Numbered from the stretch's first letter, positions 18,486-28,568 are shown. The stretch is DNA of 64,000 bases from Bombilactobacillus folatiphilus (GCF_023380265.1 NZ_CP093366.1:992001-1056000), one strand, 5' to 3'. Notes: generated from the letters alone by a model not told the origin. Translations and numbers: made by a program.

Positions 18486-21400
18486 GATTGTCTGCGACCT
18501 CCTTTTTTAAATCAACCGTCAAAATTTTAGAAATACCTGATTCCTGCATCGTCACACCATACAAACGTTCAACTCTCAACATTGTCCCTTTACGATGCGT
18601 AATTATAATAAATTGCGTTTTCTGGTCATAAGCCTGCAAAAAGTCTGCAAATCGTGCCACATTGACGTCATCCAACGAAGCTTCGACTTCATCCAACACA
18701 CAAAACGGAACGGGCTTAACCTGCAAGATGGCAAACAATAACGTAATCGCCGTCAAAGCCCGTTCACCACCAGATAATAAACTCATGCGCTGTAATTTTT
18801 TGCCGGGTGGTTGCGCAATAATTTCAATCCCAGACTCCAATAAATTATCCGGCTCTGTTAAAACCAATTTTGCATGTCCGCCACCAAAAATGGTCGGAAA
18901 AATATCGACAAAAGCCTGCGCAACTTTTGTAAACATTTCAGAAAAACGCGTACTAACTTCTTGATCCATTTCTGACATCGTGGCTTGCAACTGAGTTCGA
19001 GCTGTAACGAGATCATCACGCTGCTGGGTTAAAAATGTATAACGATCCTTAACTTGATCATACTCTGTAATGGAAGCCAAGTTAACTGGCCCTAACTCAC
19101 TTAAACCTTTTTGCAACAAGTGCGCTTGATCCTGTGCAACTGTTAATTGAAAATTATCGGGCAATTGCTGCATTGCTGCCTCAAAACTCAAATGATACTC
19201 CTGTTCTAAGCGTTCTAAGCATTGCTTAAGTTGAGTATTCAAATCTGATAGCTGCACTACCACCTGTTCTTGTTGATCTAACCAATCCCTTTGTAAAGCA
19301 AACAAACGGCTAGCTACTGGCTCTAAGTTTTGAGCTTCTTGTTGCAATTGCTGACGTTTTGTTTGAAGTTGTGGCAAACGTTGTTGTAACACCGTCAGTT
19401 GCGCCATCAAATCATCAATACTTGCTTTTAAAGTCTGCTCTTCTTTCGTAAAATTATTTTGTGCAGAACTCAAATGATCTAATTCTTGGTTAACCTGGTC
19501 TAATTCTGTTTGCCGAGCACGATGTTGATTCTGTAATTGCTGTAATTGTTGTTGTTGATTCTGACAATTATTTTTTGCCAAAGCTAGTTCTGTTGATAAA
19601 GACTGAATCCGTTGTTCTATTTTGGTCTTCTGCGCATCATAATCCGTCCGAAAAGTCTGCTGTTGTTGAATTTGCCGCTGCAAATCAGTTAGATGTTGCG
19701 TTAATTGCTGACAGTTTTGTTGTAATTGCTTCCGCGTTTGAGTTACTTGTTCTTCTTGCTGTTGCAATTCCAGATACTTTCTTTGCAATTGATCCAAGTT
19801 AGTTGTTTGGAGCTCAACTTTTTGTTTTTGCAACTGCACTTGACTTTGTTGCTGTTGCACCTCTTGAACTAAAGCCTGCATATGATCATTTTGAGCAGTC
19901 ACAGCTACTTGATTTTGCTGTTTCTGTTGTTCTAATTGTTGAATACGTTGCTGTAAATGATCTAATTGCGTTTGGGAATTTTGCAACTGTTCTTTTAAAT
20001 GTTTGACCTGAGCATTTTGCCCCAAAACATCAGACCCACCATGATTTTGCCCGCCCGTCATCGAACCTCCAGGATTCATAACATCACCCGCTAAAGTCAC
20101 AATGCGATAACGATGGCTTAATCTATTGCCTGCAGCAATCGCCGTAGGCAAATCTTGAAAAACTAGTAAATTGCCGAATAAATTATCAGCAATATTTTGC
20201 AACTTCGAATCAATTTGAATTAATTCACTGGCTAAACCCAAAAAAGCGGGGTCCTCAATTAACGGTGCCAATTGCTGAGGAGTCAACTTTCGACTTTGCA
20301 TCACTGTCTGTGGTAAAAAAGTAGCGCGTCCTTGATGATGCTGGCGCAAATACTGAATAGCCATCCGTGCTGCCTGCTGATCCGTTGTGACTATAGATTG
20401 TAATTGAGCACCTGAAGCACTTTGCAATGCAGTTTGATATTGCTGAGGAACTTGAATTAATTCTGCAACCGCACCAATAATGCCACTCAAATCTGCATTT
20501 AATACCGCTCGAACACCTTTATAAAACCCCTGATGCTGAGAGATTAAATGTTGTAACGATTTCAAATTAGCCTGGTTTTGTTGCACCAAACGTAACTGCT
20601 GATAATAATCATGTTGAGCCTGCTGCAATGATGTTTGAAGCTGTTGTTGCTTAGTTTGCAATTGCTGTAAAATATCACGTTGATGGCAACCTTTTGTCTG
20701 TTGTTCAGTCAACAATTTCTGACATTGAACTTGCTGTTGTTGCACTTTTTGACACAGCTTTTGTTGCTGGATCAACTCTGAATTAGCCCGCGGTAACTGC
20801 TGATGTAATTTTAATAATTGTTGTTGCTGATCATCCAGCTGACTTTGAGCCACCGAATGTTCTTGTAATAACCGCACTCTTTGCTCTTGCAAATCGGCCA
20901 AACTAACTGCTGCATCAGGCGAATTTTGTTTTAAAGACTGTTGTTGTTCAGTCAGCGCCGATTGTACTTGTTGCAAACGCAAATCCAAATCATGTACTTG
21001 TTGAATTTGACGATTAATTTTCTGCGTCTGTGTTGCCAGTTGGAACTGTAACTTTGATTGCTGTTGGCGCAAATTCCGCTCATGTTCGTCTTGATTTGTC
21101 GATCGCTCCACTTTAACAGCTTGTTGCCCCTTGGCTATTTCGAGTTGACTACTTAAAGTGGTCAACTGTGTTTGTCCTTGGTCAATCTGTTCAGTAATTT
21201 GTTGACTATCTTGATGATTTTGGCGAACTTGTTGATTAGCATCTTGTAATTTTTGTTCAACTGATTGTAATTGCTGTTGAATTTCTTGCTTTTTTTGTCG
21301 ACCTTGAACTTTTTTCCGGTTTAATTGTTCAATTTCTACTGCTAAAATGTGTTGATCAATTTGTTCAAATTGACCCTTTTGCTCCTGATAATCGTGGGCA

Positions 21401-22032
21401 ATACTGGCTTGTTCCTTGAGTGGCTCCACTTGACGAGCTAACTCATGCACAATATCCGAGACTCGCTTTAAATTATCATCAGTCTGTTCAAGCTGTTGCT
21501 GTGCTTGCTTTTTTTTCTCCTTGAACCCAGCCACACCAGCTGGCTGTTCAATGATAAAACGACGATCCTTCGGCTTACTATTAAAAATAGCTTCCACATT
21601 ACCCTGTGAAATAATCGCCATGGAATGCTTGCCCAGACCTGAATCCAAGAACAAACTCACAATATCTTTTAAACGAACTTTATGGTTATTAATTAAAAAA
21701 TCACTTTCGCCTGTTCGAAATAGGCGTCGAGTGATTTGGACTTCATCATGATCATATTTTAATTGGCGATCACGATTATCAAATTGCAAAACGACTTCTG
21801 CTTGATTTAAGGGTGGTCGTGCATCACTACCGCCAAAGATCACATCTTGCATATTATCGCCACGCAAACTTTTCGGTGATTGCTCTCCCATAACCCAGCG
21901 AATAGCCTCTGTCAAATTGCTTTTGCCACTACCATTAGGACCGATAATACCAGTAATCCCACCATCAAAATGAATTGTTGTTTTGTTTGCAAAAGACTTG
22001 AAGCCTTTCAACTGTAACGTTTTTAAAACCAA
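18472..22032 (-). CDS. smc: Chromosome partition protein SMC
   Basis: Condensin ATPase that compacts and segregates chromosomes with ScpA/ScpB. 1,186 residues: N-terminal head with Walker A GPNGSGKSN at 31-39 and Q-loop region EQSPKSLRG; long coiled coil; hinge domain around 500-650 (GIIGAVAELIQVP and the glycine patch GGSMTGGQNHGGSD); second coil; C-terminal head with signature LLSGGERALTA and Walker B FCVLDEVEASLDD. Normal length. Both coiled-coil arms are dominated by glutamine and leucine, with far fewer Lys and Glu than is usual. Between rnc and ftsY as in other Firmicutes. Confidence 0.97.
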   Translation of the reverse strand: MVLKTLQLKGFKSFANKTTIHFDGGITGIIGPNGSGKSNLTEAIRWVMGEQSPKSLRGDNMQDVIFGGSDARPPLNQAEVVLQFDNRDRQLKYDHDEVQITRRLFRTGESDFLINNHKVRLKDIVSLFLDSGLGKHSMAIISQGNVEAIFNSKPKDRRFIIEQPAGVAGFKEKKKQAQQQLEQTDDNLKRVSDIVHELARQVEPLKEQASIAHDYQEQKGQFEQIDQHILAVEIEQLNRKKVQGRQKKQEIQQQLQSVEQKLQDANQQVRQNHQDSQQITEQIDQGQTQLTTLSSQLEIAKGQQAVKVERSTNQDEHERNLRQQQSKLQFQLATQTQKINRQIQQVHDLDLRLQQVQSALTEQQQSLKQNSPDAAVSLADLQEQRVRLLQEHSVAQSQLDDQQQQLLKLHQQLPRANSELIQQQKLCQKVQQQQVQCQKLLTEQQTKGCHQRDILQQLQTKQQQLQTSLQQAQHDYYQQLRLVQQNQANLKSLQHLISQHQGFYKGVRAVLNADLSGIIGAVAELIQVPQQYQTALQSASGAQLQSIVTTDQQAARMAIQYLRQHHQGRATFLPQTVMQSRKLTPQQLAPLIEDPAFLGLASELIQIDSKLQNIADNLFGNLLVFQDLPTAIAAGNRLSHRYRIVTLAGDVMNPGGSMTGGQNHGGSDVLGQNAQVKHLKEQLQNSQTQLDHLQQRIQQLEQQKQQNQVAVTAQNDHMQALVQEVQQQQSQVQLQKQKVELQTTNLDQLQRKYLELQQQEEQVTQTRKQLQQNCQQLTQHLTDLQRQIQQQQTFRTDYDAQKTKIEQRIQSLSTELALAKNNCQNQQQQLQQLQNQHRARQTELDQVNQELDHLSSAQNNFTKEEQTLKASIDDLMAQLTVLQQRLPQLQTKRQQLQQEAQNLEPVASRLFALQRDWLDQQEQVVVQLSDLNTQLKQCLERLEQEYHLSFEAAMQQLPDNFQLTVAQDQAHLLQKGLSELGPVNLASITEYDQVKDRYTFLTQQRDDLVTARTQLQATMSEMDQEVSTRFSEMFTKVAQAFVDIFPTIFGGGHAKLVLTEPDNLLESGIEIIAQPPGKKLQRMSLLSGGERALTAITLLFAILQVKPVPFCVLDEVEASLDDVNVARFADFLQAYDQKTQFIIITHRKGTMLRVERLYGVTMQESGISKILTVDLKKEVADNHESI

Positions 22033-22044
22033 ACAAAACTCCTC

Positions 22045-22743
22045 CTATTTATGATGCAAATGCTGTAACTGTTTTTTGGCAGCTTGCTGTTCCGCATGCT
22101 TTTTGCTGGTACCACTGCCTGTCGTCAATGGATGTCCATCCACCACCAACTGAACCGTAAAAATTGTTTGATCATCAGTTCCATCAGTCTGAATCACCTG
22201 ATAATCAATTTGAACATCACCTTGCTGCTGTAATTCTTCTTGTAATTCTGTTTTAAAATCATTATCATCACTGAATTCACCAGCGTCGATATGGTAATAG
22301 ATAACTTGTTTTAAAAAGGCAACAACTTTATCGTTACCTTGGTCAAGATATAATGCACCAACAAAAGCTTCAAAAACATCTTCCAACAATGTATCACGAT
22401 TACGCGAACCAGCTTTTTCTTCACCGTTACCTAATCGAATAAACTCCTGTAACCCAACTTCACGACAAAAGCGGGCAAAACTAGCTGTACAAACAATATC
22501 TGCACGAAGTTTAGTCAATTGACCTTCTGGTAAAGATGGAAAAGTTTTAAAAATGTATTCCGATACATTCAATTCCAGTACCGCATCACCCAAAAATTCT
22601 AAACGTTCATAATCTTTGATTTTTAATTCCCGATGTTCATTCGCATACGAAGAATGGGTTAACGCGGAAAATAATAGATCCAAATTGTTAAAACTTATTT
22701 GATATTTAGTAGCCAATAAATTAAATAATTTTTTATCTTTCAA
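22045..22743 (-). CDS. rnc: Ribonuclease III
   Basis: Double-strand-specific endoribonuclease for rRNA and mRNA processing. 232 residues: catalytic domain with the signature ERLEFLGDAVLEL (metal-binding Glu and Asp) and EDVFEAFVGALYLD, then a C-terminal dsRNA-binding domain with TGSGTSKKHAEQQAAKKQL. Located between acpP and smc, the standard order. Confidence 0.97.
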   Translation of the reverse strand: MKDKKLFNLLATKYQISFNNLDLLFSALTHSSYANEHRELKIKDYERLEFLGDAVLELNVSEYIFKTFPSLPEGQLTKLRADIVCTASFARFCREVGLQEFIRLGNGEEKAGSRNRDTLLEDVFEAFVGALYLDQGNDKVVAFLKQVIYYHIDAGEFSDDNDFKTELQEELQQQGDVQIDYQVIQTDGTDDQTIFTVQLVVDGHPLTTGSGTSKKHAEQQAAKKQLQHLHHK

Positions 22744-22775
22744 AGTTTTTCCTTCCGCAAACTATCCGCAAACAA

Positions 22776-23018
22776 TTATTGCTGCTGAGACAAAATATAA
22801 TCCACTGCTGCACCAACGGTTTGAATTTTAATTGCTTCTTCATCTGGAATTTCTGCGCCAAAATCGTCTTCCAATTCTAATTCAAATTCCACCATATCAA
22901 TTGAATCGGCATGTAAATCGTTTTGAAAACTAGTTTCGTCCTTGATTTGATCAACGGCTACATCAAACCGTACACTCAACATTTTACTAATTTTGTCAAA
23001 AATTTCCTGTCTAGTCAT
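22776..23018 (-). CDS. acpP: Acyl carrier protein
   Basis: Carries growing acyl chains on a phosphopantetheine arm. 80 residues, very acidic, with the attachment serine in ADSIDMVE (DSI in place of the more common DSL). The N-terminal MTRQEIFDKISKML and the rest match. Downstream of plsX by 11 bases. Because it belongs to the phospholipid (plsX-acpP) locus it may serve PlsX in addition to, or instead of, a FAS-cluster ACP elsewhere. Confidence 0.95.
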   Translation of the reverse strand: MTRQEIFDKISKMLSVRFDVAVDQIKDETSFQNDLHADSIDMVEFELELEDDFGAEIPDEEAIKIQTVGAAVDYILSQQQ

Positions 23019-23029
23019 AATAATCGCTC

Positions 23030-24037
23030 CTAATTTTTATTAACTGGTTCTTGATCAAAATAATTCATTACTTTTTCAAGCATCTTTTTATTATACATCA
23101 TTCTTAATTGAGCTAAGGCATAATATACTGTGCGCGCATCTGAGGAGCCATGTGATTTCACAATCGGTACTTTAGTGCCTAACAACACGGCCCCACCGTA
23201 ACTAGAAACATCAAACAGAGACTTAATTGATGTTAAGGCTGGTTTAGCTAACAAAGCCCCTATTTTAGCCCGAAGCCCATTGTTCAACAATGATATCTTT
23301 AATTCCTTGATGACAGTAGAAGCTGTCCCTTCCAGCGATTTCAGCACCGCATTTCCCGTAAAACCATCAGTCACCACCACATCAGCGGGACCCGTCAAAA
23401 TCTGGTCAGCTTCAACATTGCCGACAAAATTAATCCCTTCTAATTCACTCAATGCTTGATAAGCCTCTTGATGCAATTTGTCACCCTTATCGTATTCACT
23501 ACCATTATTTAACAAACCAACCCGCGGATGTTCAATATTCATGACATCTTTAACATAAAACGAGCCCATCACTGCCCACTGTTGTAGATAGGAAACTTTA
23601 ACCTCGGCGTTAGCCCCCGCATCCAAAAATACAAAACCATGCTCTTGATTCAAAATCGGCATTGTTGGCATCAAGGCTGGACGTGCAATGTGTTTTAAGC
23701 GACCCACTACAAAAATACCAGCTGCTAATAAAGCCCCAGAATTTCCCAAAGAAATCATAGCATCGGCTTGCCCATCTTTAACAGCTTGGGCCGCCAAAAC
23801 CATCGATGAATCTTTCTTCTGACGAATTGCCTTCATCGGCTCATCTGTTCCTAAAATCTGCGTCGTCGTATGCACGATTTCAATCCGATCTGAATCTTGC
23901 AAGTATTTCTTGATTGCTTTCTCATCACCAAATAATATAAATTCTAAATCTGAATACTCGTCTCTTGCACGTTGCACACCTTCGACCAGTACTCGTGGGG
24001 CATGATCGCCCCCCATAGCATCAACTGCTATTTTCAT
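23030..24037 (-). CDS. plsX: Phosphate acyltransferase PlsX
   Basis: Converts acyl-ACP to acyl-phosphate, which PlsY uses to make lysophosphatidate. 335 residues: AVDAMGGDHAPRVLVEG at the N-terminus, MKAIRQKKDSSM, SLGNSGALLAAG, FLDAGANAEV and VTDGFTGNAVLKS. Normal length. It is 13 bases downstream of recG and feeds the pathway that continues through plsC and cdsA in this window. A FapR gene, which precedes plsX in B. subtilis, is absent here. Confidence 0.96.
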   Translation of the reverse strand: MKIAVDAMGGDHAPRVLVEGVQRARDEYSDLEFILFGDEKAIKKYLQDSDRIEIVHTTTQILGTDEPMKAIRQKKDSSMVLAAQAVKDGQADAMISLGNSGALLAAGIFVVGRLKHIARPALMPTMPILNQEHGFVFLDAGANAEVKVSYLQQWAVMGSFYVKDVMNIEHPRVGLLNNGSEYDKGDKLHQEAYQALSELEGINFVGNVEADQILTGPADVVVTDGFTGNAVLKSLEGTASTVIKELKISLLNNGLRAKIGALLAKPALTSIKSLFDVSSYGGAVLLGTKVPIVKSHGSSDARTVYYALAQLRMMYNKKMLEKVMNYFDQEPVNKN

Positions 24038-24050
24038 TAACTTAACCTCA

Positions 24051-26075
24051 CTAATCTAAATTATTGATTGTTTTCATTTGTAAATATTCTTGTAAATCAG
24101 GATGCTGTGCCAACTGCGGATCATCCCTTATCAAATAACGTGCCTTTTGATAGGCAATATCCAACATTTTAACATCTGCAACAGGATCTGCAATTTCAAA
24201 TTGTGGCATTCCTGATTGTTCTTTACCAAAAAAGTCACCACTACCTCTTAACTCCAAGTCTTTTTGAGCTAATTTAAAACCATCATTCGTTTGCGTCATA
24301 ATTTTTAATCGCTGCAAGGCAACTTGATTAGGAGGATCACTCACTAAAATACAGTAGGATTGCTTTAACCCCCGGCCAACACGACCACGTAATTGATGTA
24401 ATTGTGATAGACCAAAACGCTCTGCATTCATCACCACCATGACGGAGGCATTGGGTACATCCACACCAACTTCAATGACTGTCGTGGCTACCAGAATATC
24501 TATTTTGTGCTTTTGAAAATCTTGCATAATCTGATCTTTTTTATCTGCAGCTAATTGACCATGCAATAAGCCAACTTTTTGTTGCGGAAATTGTTGTTGC
24601 AACTTTTGATAAATAGTCTGCACACTTGCCAATTCTATTTTATCAGAATCATTAACCAAAGCTGCTACAACAAAAATTTGCGCCTGTTGCTGTAATTGCT
24701 TTGCCATAAAATGACGCACTTGCTCGAACTTACTAGAACGCAACCAGTACGTATTCACTATTTGCCGACCCGCTGGCAACTCATCAATTACTGATAGGTC
24801 CATTTCTCCGTAATAAGTAATCGCTAATGTTCTAGGAATCGGGGTCGCAGTCATCAACAATAAGTCAGGCTCGCCACCCTTTTGCCGCAGCATTTGGCGT
24901 TGTCGGACACCAAAACGGTGTTGCTCATCAATTACAACTAAGCCTAACCTTTTATACTCCACATCTTTTTGAAACAATGCTTGCGTTCCAATAACAATAT
25001 TAAACTGACCAGTCTTAATTGCCGCTAAACGTTCCTGTTTTTGCTTAGCAGTCAAAGAACTCGTTAACAAAGCTGTAGTCATTTGAAATTTGGCAAATAA
25101 TGGCGCCAATTTTTGATAATGTTGCTGAGCCAAAATCTCCGTAGGTACCATCAATACAGTTTGAAAACCTGCCGTTACAGAAGCAAACATTGCTGCTGCC
25201 GCCACGACGGTTTTACCACTACCAACGTCGCCTTGCAAAAGACGATTCATCGGTCGAGGAACCTGTAAATCTTGTAAAATTTCTTTTAAAGTTCTTCGCT
25301 GTGCACCCGTCAATTCAAAATCAAACTGACGCAAAAATTGTTTTACATAATCATTATTAATTGCTTGAGCAACACCGTGTTTATCCTGTCCTTGAGAAAC
25401 TTTCAAAGCACAAAGGCGTAAACTATATAAAAATAATTCTCGAAATTTAGCACTGCGTCTTGCTGCTTGTGCCTGTTGCTTAGTCCGAGGAAAATGAATT
25501 CCTACAATTATATCCGCATCTGAAAGTAAATGATACTCTTGTCTCAAAGACGACGGCAATAAATCATGCACAAATGGTAGATACTGCGTGATCGCTTGCT
25601 TAATCAATTTAACCAAAATTTTTTGTGATAAATGCTTGCCTGTTGGATAAATAGCATCAAGTCGCTCAGTTGAGCTCGATGCTTGAATAATTTTAATACC
25701 TATTAGCGATCTTTTGGTCGCATCCCAACGTCCATAAATTGCCAATTCTCGTCCCGTTTCTAATTGCTTTTTTAGCCATGGTTGGTTAAAAAAAGTCACC
25801 GGAATTGTTTCATTATCAATCAACAACCGCACGATGACCAGAGTTCTTTTTCCTCCCAAACGTTTCAATAAAGCAGGTGCTGCAATAATTCCTCTTAAAA
25901 CTAATTTTTCTTGATCGTTCGCATCTTGAGGATCTTTCACAACTAAATCTTCATAACGTCGTGGAAAATAATACAATAAGTCATAAATTGTAATAATTCC
26001 CAGTTCAGACAAAGTCCGCTGAAGCTTAGGACCAACACCATTTAAATAATTAACTGACTGTAAAAGTTTTTGCAT
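24051..26075 (-). CDS. recG: ATP-dependent DNA helicase RecG
   Basis: Branch-migrating helicase that regresses stalled forks. 674 residues: N-terminal wedge/OB domain (LNGVGPKLQRTLSELGI and later the OB-fold), Walker A QGDVGSGKTVVAAAA, DEQH box VIDEQHRFGVRQR, motif III TATPIPRT, motifs V-VI with ATTVIEVGVDVPNAS and QLRGRVGRG, and the C-terminal TRG region. Normal length. In the fakA-recG-plsX order typical of the group. Confidence 0.97.
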   Translation of the reverse strand: MQKLLQSVNYLNGVGPKLQRTLSELGIITIYDLLYYFPRRYEDLVVKDPQDANDQEKLVLRGIIAAPALLKRLGGKRTLVIVRLLIDNETIPVTFFNQPWLKKQLETGRELAIYGRWDATKRSLIGIKIIQASSSTERLDAIYPTGKHLSQKILVKLIKQAITQYLPFVHDLLPSSLRQEYHLLSDADIIVGIHFPRTKQQAQAARRSAKFRELFLYSLRLCALKVSQGQDKHGVAQAINNDYVKQFLRQFDFELTGAQRRTLKEILQDLQVPRPMNRLLQGDVGSGKTVVAAAAMFASVTAGFQTVLMVPTEILAQQHYQKLAPLFAKFQMTTALLTSSLTAKQKQERLAAIKTGQFNIVIGTQALFQKDVEYKRLGLVVIDEQHRFGVRQRQMLRQKGGEPDLLLMTATPIPRTLAITYYGEMDLSVIDELPAGRQIVNTYWLRSSKFEQVRHFMAKQLQQQAQIFVVAALVNDSDKIELASVQTIYQKLQQQFPQQKVGLLHGQLAADKKDQIMQDFQKHKIDILVATTVIEVGVDVPNASVMVVMNAERFGLSQLHQLRGRVGRGLKQSYCILVSDPPNQVALQRLKIMTQTNDGFKLAQKDLELRGSGDFFGKEQSGMPQFEIADPVADVKMLDIAYQKARYLIRDDPQLAQHPDLQEYLQMKTINNLD

Positions 26076-26103
26076 AGCTAATCACACTGTCTCAACAAGA
26101 TTA

Positions 26104-27771
26104 TCATTCTACGGCAATCAAATAAGGATAAACTGGTTGATCACCTTGATGAATTTCTACTTCCAATTCTGAATTATCATTCACAATGGCCTGTGAAATT
26201 TGCCGAGCTGTTTCTTGATTACCTTGAGCACCGACTAAGATCGTCACCACTTCACTATCTTCATCTTGCATAACTTGACACATTGCTAACGAAACTTGCA
26301 CTACATCATCACCATTAATGACAATTTCGCCATCAACAATTCCAATTAAATCATCTTTTTTAATCTTTAAAGTGCCAACTTCACTATCTCGAACTGCATG
26401 CGTAATTTGCCCGCTTTTAACAGTCGCCAAAGCTTCTGTCATCATTTGCTGATTCGTTTCCAAATCAGTATTTTCATCAAATGACAATAACGCCGTCATT
26501 CCCTGAGCAATCGACTTGCTAGGAACAATCACGGTGGGAATCTTGACTACTTTGCAAGCCTGTTTAGCAGACATAACAATATTGCCATTATTAGGCAAAA
26601 TAATAGCTCTTTTGGCATTACTATTTTTAATTGCTTCAACAATATCATTAGTAGACGGATTCATCGTCTGACCGCCACTAATAACCGTCGTGACCCCCAA
26701 ACTTTGATACAATTTTTCTAAACCAATTCCCGAAACAACTGCAATCACAGCATAATCAATCGGCTCGGCGACAACTTTTGGTTCGTCATTTTCAATAATG
26801 GTTTCATGCTGAATGCGCATATTATCAATTTTAATCTTAGCCAAACTGCCAAATTTACGGCCATAAGTGAAAACTTGTTGTGGACGTTGCGTATGAACAT
26901 GAACTTTAACAACATCCTCATCTGCGACAACTAACAGAGAATCACCAATTTCACTCAAAGTATGTTGAAACGTTTCATAATCGAATCTTTCATCACTAGT
27001 AGGCTGCTCGCCCAAATTCACCATAATCTCGGTACAAAAACCATTGGCAATATCATCATTACTAAATTGCGTTTGCACTGATTGATGGTGCGCAGCATTG
27101 AGCATCTCATCCATTTCTTGCGCATCCGGTTGATAGGCTTGATCATCCGTCACCGAGCCACCAACAGCTTGCAAAAAACCTTCGTAAATAAAAACTAAAC
27201 CTTGACCACCAGAATCAACGACTCCCACTTCCTTTAAAACAGGTAACAAATCAGGTGTTGTTGCTAAAGCGACTTTGGCTCCCTGGACAATTGCTTGCAT
27301 CACCTGCTCAATACTCGTCGCTTGATCAATAACTGCTTGTGCTGCTTCGCTCGCACCACGCGCCACCGTCAAGATTGTACCTTCAACAGGTTTCATCACT
27401 GTTTGATAGGCTGTCTGGACACCACTCGCAAATGCTTGGACCAAATCCTTGGGTGTCAGACTGTCCTTTTGTTCAATACTTTTACTAAAACCCCGAAAAA
27501 TTTGTGATGTGATGACTCCCGAATTACCACGGGCTCCCATCAAAAGCCCCTTGGCTAAAACTTGACCTAATTCACCAACATGCTTAGTATCCGCCTCATT
27601 AACAGCTTTATAACCAGATTGAAAAGTTAAATTCATATTAGTACCCGTATCACCATCGGGAACCGGGAACACATTCAATGAATTCACAAATTGAGCATTT
27701 TTTTCTAAGCGATGTGATCCTAGACGAATCATATCAATAAATTCATGAGCTGTAATTTTTTCAAGCACCAC
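26104..27771 (-). CDS. fakA: Fatty acid kinase catalytic subunit FakA (DhaL/Dak2-like, YloV)
   Basis: Phosphorylates exogenous fatty acids held by a FakB protein, feeding PlsX/PlsY. About 555 residues: N-terminal DhaL-like ATP-binding domain with the metal-binding PDGDTGTNMNLT and ARGNSGVITSQIFRG, a middle domain with FCTEIMVNL, and a C-terminal domain. I chose the GTG at 27771 because GGAGG lies eight bases upstream; the TTG at 27786 would place the ribosome site inside the gene. It follows yloU directly, as in most Firmicutes. Presence beside plsX fits use of host fatty acids; no fakB is seen in the window. Confidence 0.92.
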   Translation of the reverse strand: MVLEKITAHEFIDMIRLGSHRLEKNAQFVNSLNVFPVPDGDTGTNMNLTFQSGYKAVNEADTKHVGELGQVLAKGLLMGARGNSGVITSQIFRGFSKSIEQKDSLTPKDLVQAFASGVQTAYQTVMKPVEGTILTVARGASEAAQAVIDQATSIEQVMQAIVQGAKVALATTPDLLPVLKEVGVVDSGGQGLVFIYEGFLQAVGGSVTDDQAYQPDAQEMDEMLNAAHHQSVQTQFSNDDIANGFCTEIMVNLGEQPTSDERFDYETFQHTLSEIGDSLLVVADEDVVKVHVHTQRPQQVFTYGRKFGSLAKIKIDNMRIQHETIIENDEPKVVAEPIDYAVIAVVSGIGLEKLYQSLGVTTVISGGQTMNPSTNDIVEAIKNSNAKRAIILPNNGNIVMSAKQACKVVKIPTVIVPSKSIAQGMTALLSFDENTDLETNQQMMTEALATVKSGQITHAVRDSEVGTLKIKKDDLIGIVDGEIVINGDDVVQVSLAMCQVMQDEDSEVVTILVGAQGNQETARQISQAIVNDNSELEVEIHQGDQPVYPYLIAVE

Positions 27772-27786
27772 TGAATTTTCCTCCAA

Positions 27787-28152
27787 TTAATCTTCTTCTA
27801 AAATCTTAATTCCCTGCACATAGACATTCACTTTCGCTGTGGGTGCGCCTAACATTGTTTCTAAATTATACTTAACTTTATTTTGGACATTCCGACAAAC
27901 TTCAGAAATTTTGACACCGTAGCCTACAATAATGTAAACGTCCACAATCGTCTTATTATCTTTTTGATGTACCACCACGCCACGGGTATAATTATCACGA
28001 TTAAGAATTTCATTAACACCATCGCGAATTTGATTTTTACTAGCCATTCCGACGATACCGTAAATATCTGTCGCCGCACAGCCAACAATTGAAGCAATAA
28101 CTTCATTGGAAATATCAACTTGTCCGTATTTGGTTTGAATAGTGACTGCCAA
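27787..28152 (-). CDS. Asp23/Gls24 family protein YloU
   Basis: 121 residues of the alkaline-shock protein family: TKYGQVDISNEVIASIVGCA, YGIVGMASKNQIRDG and VDVYIIVGYGVKISEVC, closely like B. subtilis YloU. It uses a TTG start (28152), which aligns with homologues; a second frame starting further out is a shadow. Family members form envelope-stress or FakA-associated modules; the adjacency to fakA is conserved. It has its own promoter and opens the yloU-fakA-recG-plsX-acpP-rnc-smc-ftsY-ylxM-ffh run. Confidence 0.9.
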   Translation of the reverse strand: MAVTIQTKYGQVDISNEVIASIVGCAATDIYGIVGMASKNQIRDGVNEILNRDNYTRGVVVHQKDNKTIVDVYIIVGYGVKISEVCRNVQNKVKYNLETMLGAPTAKVNVYVQGIKILEED

Positions 28153-28203
28153 ATCTCACACCCCGTTTCATAATCTATTCGTAACAAATTTTATCATAGC
28201 GTG

Positions 28204-28233
28204 ATAATAAAAAACAGACGATATCGGTGTCAA
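28204..28233 (-). promoter_or_regulatory. Promoter of yloU-fakA operon
   Basis: Minus strand TTGACA (complement of 28228-28233), 18-base spacer, TATTAT (complement of 28204-28209). Divergent from rpmB. Confidence 0.7.
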
Positions 28234-28243
28234 GTAAAATCAC

Positions 28244-28271
28244 TTGAATTGATACTTGCTTTCTTTATAAG
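28244..28271 (+). promoter_or_regulatory. Candidate promoter of rpmB
   Basis: TTGAAT, 16-base spacer, TATAAG at 28266-28271. It would leave a leader of about 55 bases before the rpmB start. Other weaker matches exist downstream. Confidence 0.5.
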
Positions 28272-28334
28272 TAAATGATACCATTGTTAAAGTATTCTGT
28301 AATGGAAAGTATATAGGACAAGGAGGTTTGTCCC

Positions 28335-28520
28335 ATGGCTAAAGATATTATTACTGGACGTAAGACAACTTTTGGAAACAAACGTTCCCATGCTTTAAAT
28401 TCATCACGTCGCTCATGGAAAGCTAATTTACAAAAAGTTCGGATTTTAGTGAACGGTAAGCCTAAGCGTGTTTGGGTTTCTACTCGTGCTTTAAAATCAG
28501 GTAAAGTAACTCGTGTTTAA
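28335..28520 (+). CDS. rpmB: 50S ribosomal protein L28
   Basis: 61 residues with the L28 signature [15 protein letters not shown] and [23 protein letters not shown]; no zinc cysteines, the C- form. AAGGAGG eight bases before the ATG. Plus strand, divergent from yloU as in nearly all Firmicutes, and closed by a perfect terminator. Confidence 0.97.
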   Translation: MAKDIITGRKTTFGNKRSHALNSSRRSWKANLQKVRILVNGKPKRVWVSTRALKSGKVTRV

Positions 28521-28529
28521 TTAAAGCAA

Positions 28530-28562
28530 TAAAAAAGCTACCGTTAACGGTAGCTTTTTTAT
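28530..28562. terminator. Bidirectional terminator between rpmB and thiN
   Basis: Perfect palindromic stem AAAAAAGCTACCG/CGGTAGCTTTTTT around TTAA. Serves rpmB on plus and thiN on minus. Confidence 0.9.
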
Positions 28563-28568
28563 TTTGAC

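Noticed and set aside
19100..21450. Dense CAA/TTG low-complexity repeats that resemble tandem repeats
   Set aside because: They are in frame and encode the glutamine-rich coiled coil of SMC; unit length and order are irregular.
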